A stretch of 64,000 bases of DNA from the NCBI GenBank assembly GCA_001792895.1, contig MARA01000009.1:434001-498000 (forward strand), given 5' to 3'. The first letter of the stretch is position 1; every line of letters begins with the position of its first letter. The position numbers were made by a program, and so were the translations under genes. Positions 58,557-64,000 of the stretch are shown in pieces. The DNA is from Lentinus brumalis. Its lineage: Eukaryota; Basidiomycota; Agaricomycetes; Polyporales; Polyporaceae. The notes under the pieces were generated by a model. It was not told the DNA's origin, made no database searches, and saw only the letters and a list, made by a program, of their open reading frames with translations.

Positions 58557-61017
58557 GGCGAACAGTAGCTAGCAGGAGGACGCTAGGATGCACTCGAGAG
58601 GACAAAGGACGAGAGCTGTGGGGATGAGTGAACCTGGACGGCCTAAGCACCCTTTATATAACCTTTGTGCCATGGTGTCAGTCTGCGTCAGTCCGCGAAG
58701 CTACACTGAGACGCACAAACGCAACAGGCGAGGACCAAGATCTCCGGACGGGCAACTTGGCTGCGCATACCGATGAAGCACGGCGACTACGGATTAGTAC
58801 CGTTCTATAGAAGGAGCAATCATACTCGGAGACGAATTCGAGGGCATGCCGAGCTGTAAGGGTTGCAAGATGCTAATCCAAAGTAAGCATGTCACCAACC
58901 AAACGACCCCGCCATGCTACCGGATTCATTTCCGAAGTACGGCTCGAGGTCGCCTCGACGACACAGGTGCGGCGGTCATCCTGAGAGGTCCAGAACTACC
59001 CCTCTTTGATCTCGTCACTCCCATGCGCGGAACTGGGAGGGGATTGGTAACCGCCCACCGAGGCGTGCCCCGGAAAACTGGGGAGACCAACCATGGCTGC
59101 ACTGACAAGCGACTTGGCCTAGGACGCTCTGGACTGAGTGATATGACAATCCGTCAAGGGACCTCTTCTGCCTATCGAGAACAATTGTGCGTGTGCGTTA
59201 TTTCGTTACCGCGGGACCCAGTGTTTCGGGCCATCGCCCACTAGGTCCATCCTGCGCGTCCTACAGGGGATTGTCAGCAGATCCACAAGATGCGCCGAGG
59301 ATGGCAAATCGCTTGCCTCGTTCTACCTCGAATCAAGTCGGATTTGTGTCGCACAGCGCAAGTGCAAGGGGGCTAAGCGACAGCGACGAGGTAGCGTGTC
59401 GTGGGGCATGTCAGCTCCTACTACCCCGCATGAATTCTTTTCCCTCGAGCTTAACACCACGCGCTATGCACGTGGTCGCCGTTCAGAGGATACTAAACGC
59501 AACTCCTCAAGGATAGGCAACTTACCAAACCTCCTTGAACTGCGCTCGTCCATATCCCTCTTGACTGCCCGCGACCAGCGCCCCGTCGTAGCCGGTGTGT
59601 CATATCGCCTTCAATGGCAGTTTCTTTCATGCCCGCCGCTTCGGCTGTTTGCGGACTACATGGACATTGACGGCATCGCTCGAAGTAAGGTTTGGGAGCC
59701 CTGGACATAGGCAGCATGGTCCAGAAGAGACTGAAGGAATACAATCAGTTCACATAACGGACAGTGGTTATGTCTTACAACATGGTCATGCATCTGTCAA
59801 TCGAGACGGACGGTCATGACATCCTTGTTCCTCAACCTCCGGACCTGTCTGGCGTTCACCTGGCCAAAGAGCGCGTCAAGATAGCGTAGTCGGCTTCTGA
59901 GAAAGTCGGAGTACTCACTACATATTATACTCGAATGCATTATGCATTGTCTTCTGATTCACACCGCCAAAGTCAGCCTGCCTAGGAAGGCTCCACTCCG
60001 GGTCGAACAACCGTATGAAGATGGTCGATACTCATTACGCAACCTACTGAGATATGGCCTCAGCCAGCAGGATTCGCGAACCGACGAGGCTGTGCGTCGG
60101 TCGGCAATAGTGCGGGCGACGTACAGTATACTGTACCCCGCAGAACTCGATGCACCAGCCCCACGATCACGGCGCTCCGGTGCTGATGTCGGACTTCTGA
60201 GTAGGCATCTGCTGGAGGACAACCAGAAGACGTTCGTACCCGAGTTCGGTTGACGCCACCATACTCATATCCGCACGCCAAGATGGAAGACCCCGCCGCA
60301 CTCTGAACCTCCGGAGTGCCTCGGATGACCCTCCTGTTCCCCTAACGTGTAGTATGTCGGCAGGATCTGCTGGCCACTCACTATCAGCATCACACTTTGA
60401 CCGCAGTTTCACTACGAGGGGACCCACCGTTCGCCGAACACGATCGCGTGCACTCCTCGTTGTAATTTGGGTTCCCAGAAGCTACAAGACCCGTCGCCCA
60501 GATCCAGGGTCGCGGAACTCAAGGCGCAACTGTCTCCGTTAATACAGATTGCACTTACCCGACCGGTCCTGAGTATTCCTTGTATGAGCACCTCGTTGCT
60601 GAGGCCCTCGCCCCTGTAACTGCGAGGACCAGAACGTTACTTCGGAGATTTGCCGCGTGGACAACCGGGACTCACCGAACTGAGTCTTCACGGGAATGCT
60701 CGTCACGCGCACGACGGCGTGTTGACAGAAGATCCGGAGGACAGTAGGTCGAAATAATGGGACGGGACAAACTCTGGTCAGTGTTCAGCTAGACGTTTGA
60801 CGAACACACCTCGACTCAGGGCCTCGATGATCACCTATCCTGCTCCGCCAGCGCGGGGTTTCCGATGGCGCATAGTCGTATTCCACGACAGCTCAACAGC
60901 TGCCTAATGCTATGGTATGTATACAAAACCAGAGACTGGCGCTAGTGCTACAATAATCACCGTGAGGAGACGTCGAACGAGATGGAGCAAGAGAGATCCT
61001 TAGTCCGTTGTCCGTGG
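58557..61017. other. no supported gene
   Basis: Upstream of the zinc-cluster gene and downstream of the ornithine aminotransferase gene. Scattered frames (58846-59244, 59942-60253) lack motifs. GT-AG-like signals occur but join no protein-like exons. Confidence 0.5.
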
Positions 61018-63622
<2,605 letters not shown>

Positions 63623-64000
63623 GATGAGCAGCACGGTAAAAGCAAGGCAGTAAGATGAAGATGTTCTGCGACTAGTAGGTGGGTAGGAGGTGGTGGTAGA
63701 AGGTCAAGAGCAACTTCAGACCTTGAACCAGTTCCGTTGTAATTGATCCGCCCCGGTTTCCATACTAAGGGGCGCTTAAGGCTCGGAACTTGGCGTCTAC
63801 GCGACGCTCGGGGACAGACCCACTCCCCGCGGCCCCCGCCGACTCGGTGATAGCCCATACGTTACGTCTACCTGAAGACGTTCTCCCGTTGATCAACCAC
63901 ACCGAGTGTGACTTGTCTCCTCCTCTACTGGAGACAGTTCATAGACGTACTATGTACATTACACATCCGCACGATCCTACACGCGGATACTTTCCGGAGG
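63623..64000. other. upstream region of the ornithine aminotransferase gene
   Basis: Probable promoter of CAR2. A - strand frame crossing 63499-63858 is a shadow of exon 1. I see no clear TAT box, and no other gene within the window. Confidence 0.45.

Overview
This window looks like genomic DNA of a filamentous basidiomycete, most likely an Agaricomycete of the Polyporales type. The evidence is short GT-AG introns (mostly 44-65 nt), genes cut into many small exons, a DUF6533 membrane protein (a family expanded in Agaricomycetes), a fungal Helitron with DUF6570, Rep and PIF1 domains, and GC-rich host DNA. Gene models were spliced by hand from the sequence. Exon coordinates are given where both splice signals and the reading phase agree.

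Layout. (1) 1-0.9 kb: possible 3' end of an unidentified spliced gene. (2) About 1.2-9.3 kb: an AT-richer Helitron on the + strand with an N-terminal region, DUF6570, HUH Rep, PIF1-type helicase and a C-terminal USP-like cysteine peptidase domain. Apparent frameshifts break it at four points. (3) 9.3-33.9 kb: a gene-poor stretch. The part at 15-23 kb is full of short tandem duplications of 6-8 nt units, and there is a ~186 bp fold-back at 14.1 kb. The only convincing gene is a GC-rich, His/Gln-rich reading frame on the - strand (19.1-20.1 kb) with apparent frameshifts. (4) 33.95-44.8 kb: ordinary genes return, namely an Mpp6-like exosome cofactor (-), the histone chaperone ASF1 (+, divergent from Mpp6), a DUF6533 membrane protein (-), a coiled-coil protein (+), a DHHC palmitoyltransferase of the Pfa3 type (-) and a Pop8-like RNase P/MRP subunit (+, divergent from the DHHC gene). 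(5) 46.6-55.5 kb: Fes1-like Hsp70 nucleotide exchange factor (-), a multipass membrane protein (+), and a second multipass membrane protein (+) with a 1,478-nt intron that holds an antisense reading frame. (6) 55.5-64 kb: sparse, with a 73-residue protein that is little more than a Zn2Cys6 DNA-binding domain (-), and a complete 12-exon ornithine aminotransferase (-).

The recognised host genes are mostly single-copy housekeeping functions: RNA processing (Mpp6, Pop8), chromatin assembly (ASF1), protein folding (Fes1), lipid modification (Pfa3) and arginine/ornithine catabolism (OAT). They do not form a pathway cluster. The less ordinary items are the Helitron with its peptidase domain, the 48-bp cysteine/histidine repeat at the Helitron's 5' side, the long intron with antisense coding potential, and the minimal zinc-cluster protein. 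No CRISPR, phage or bacterial-type features were seen.
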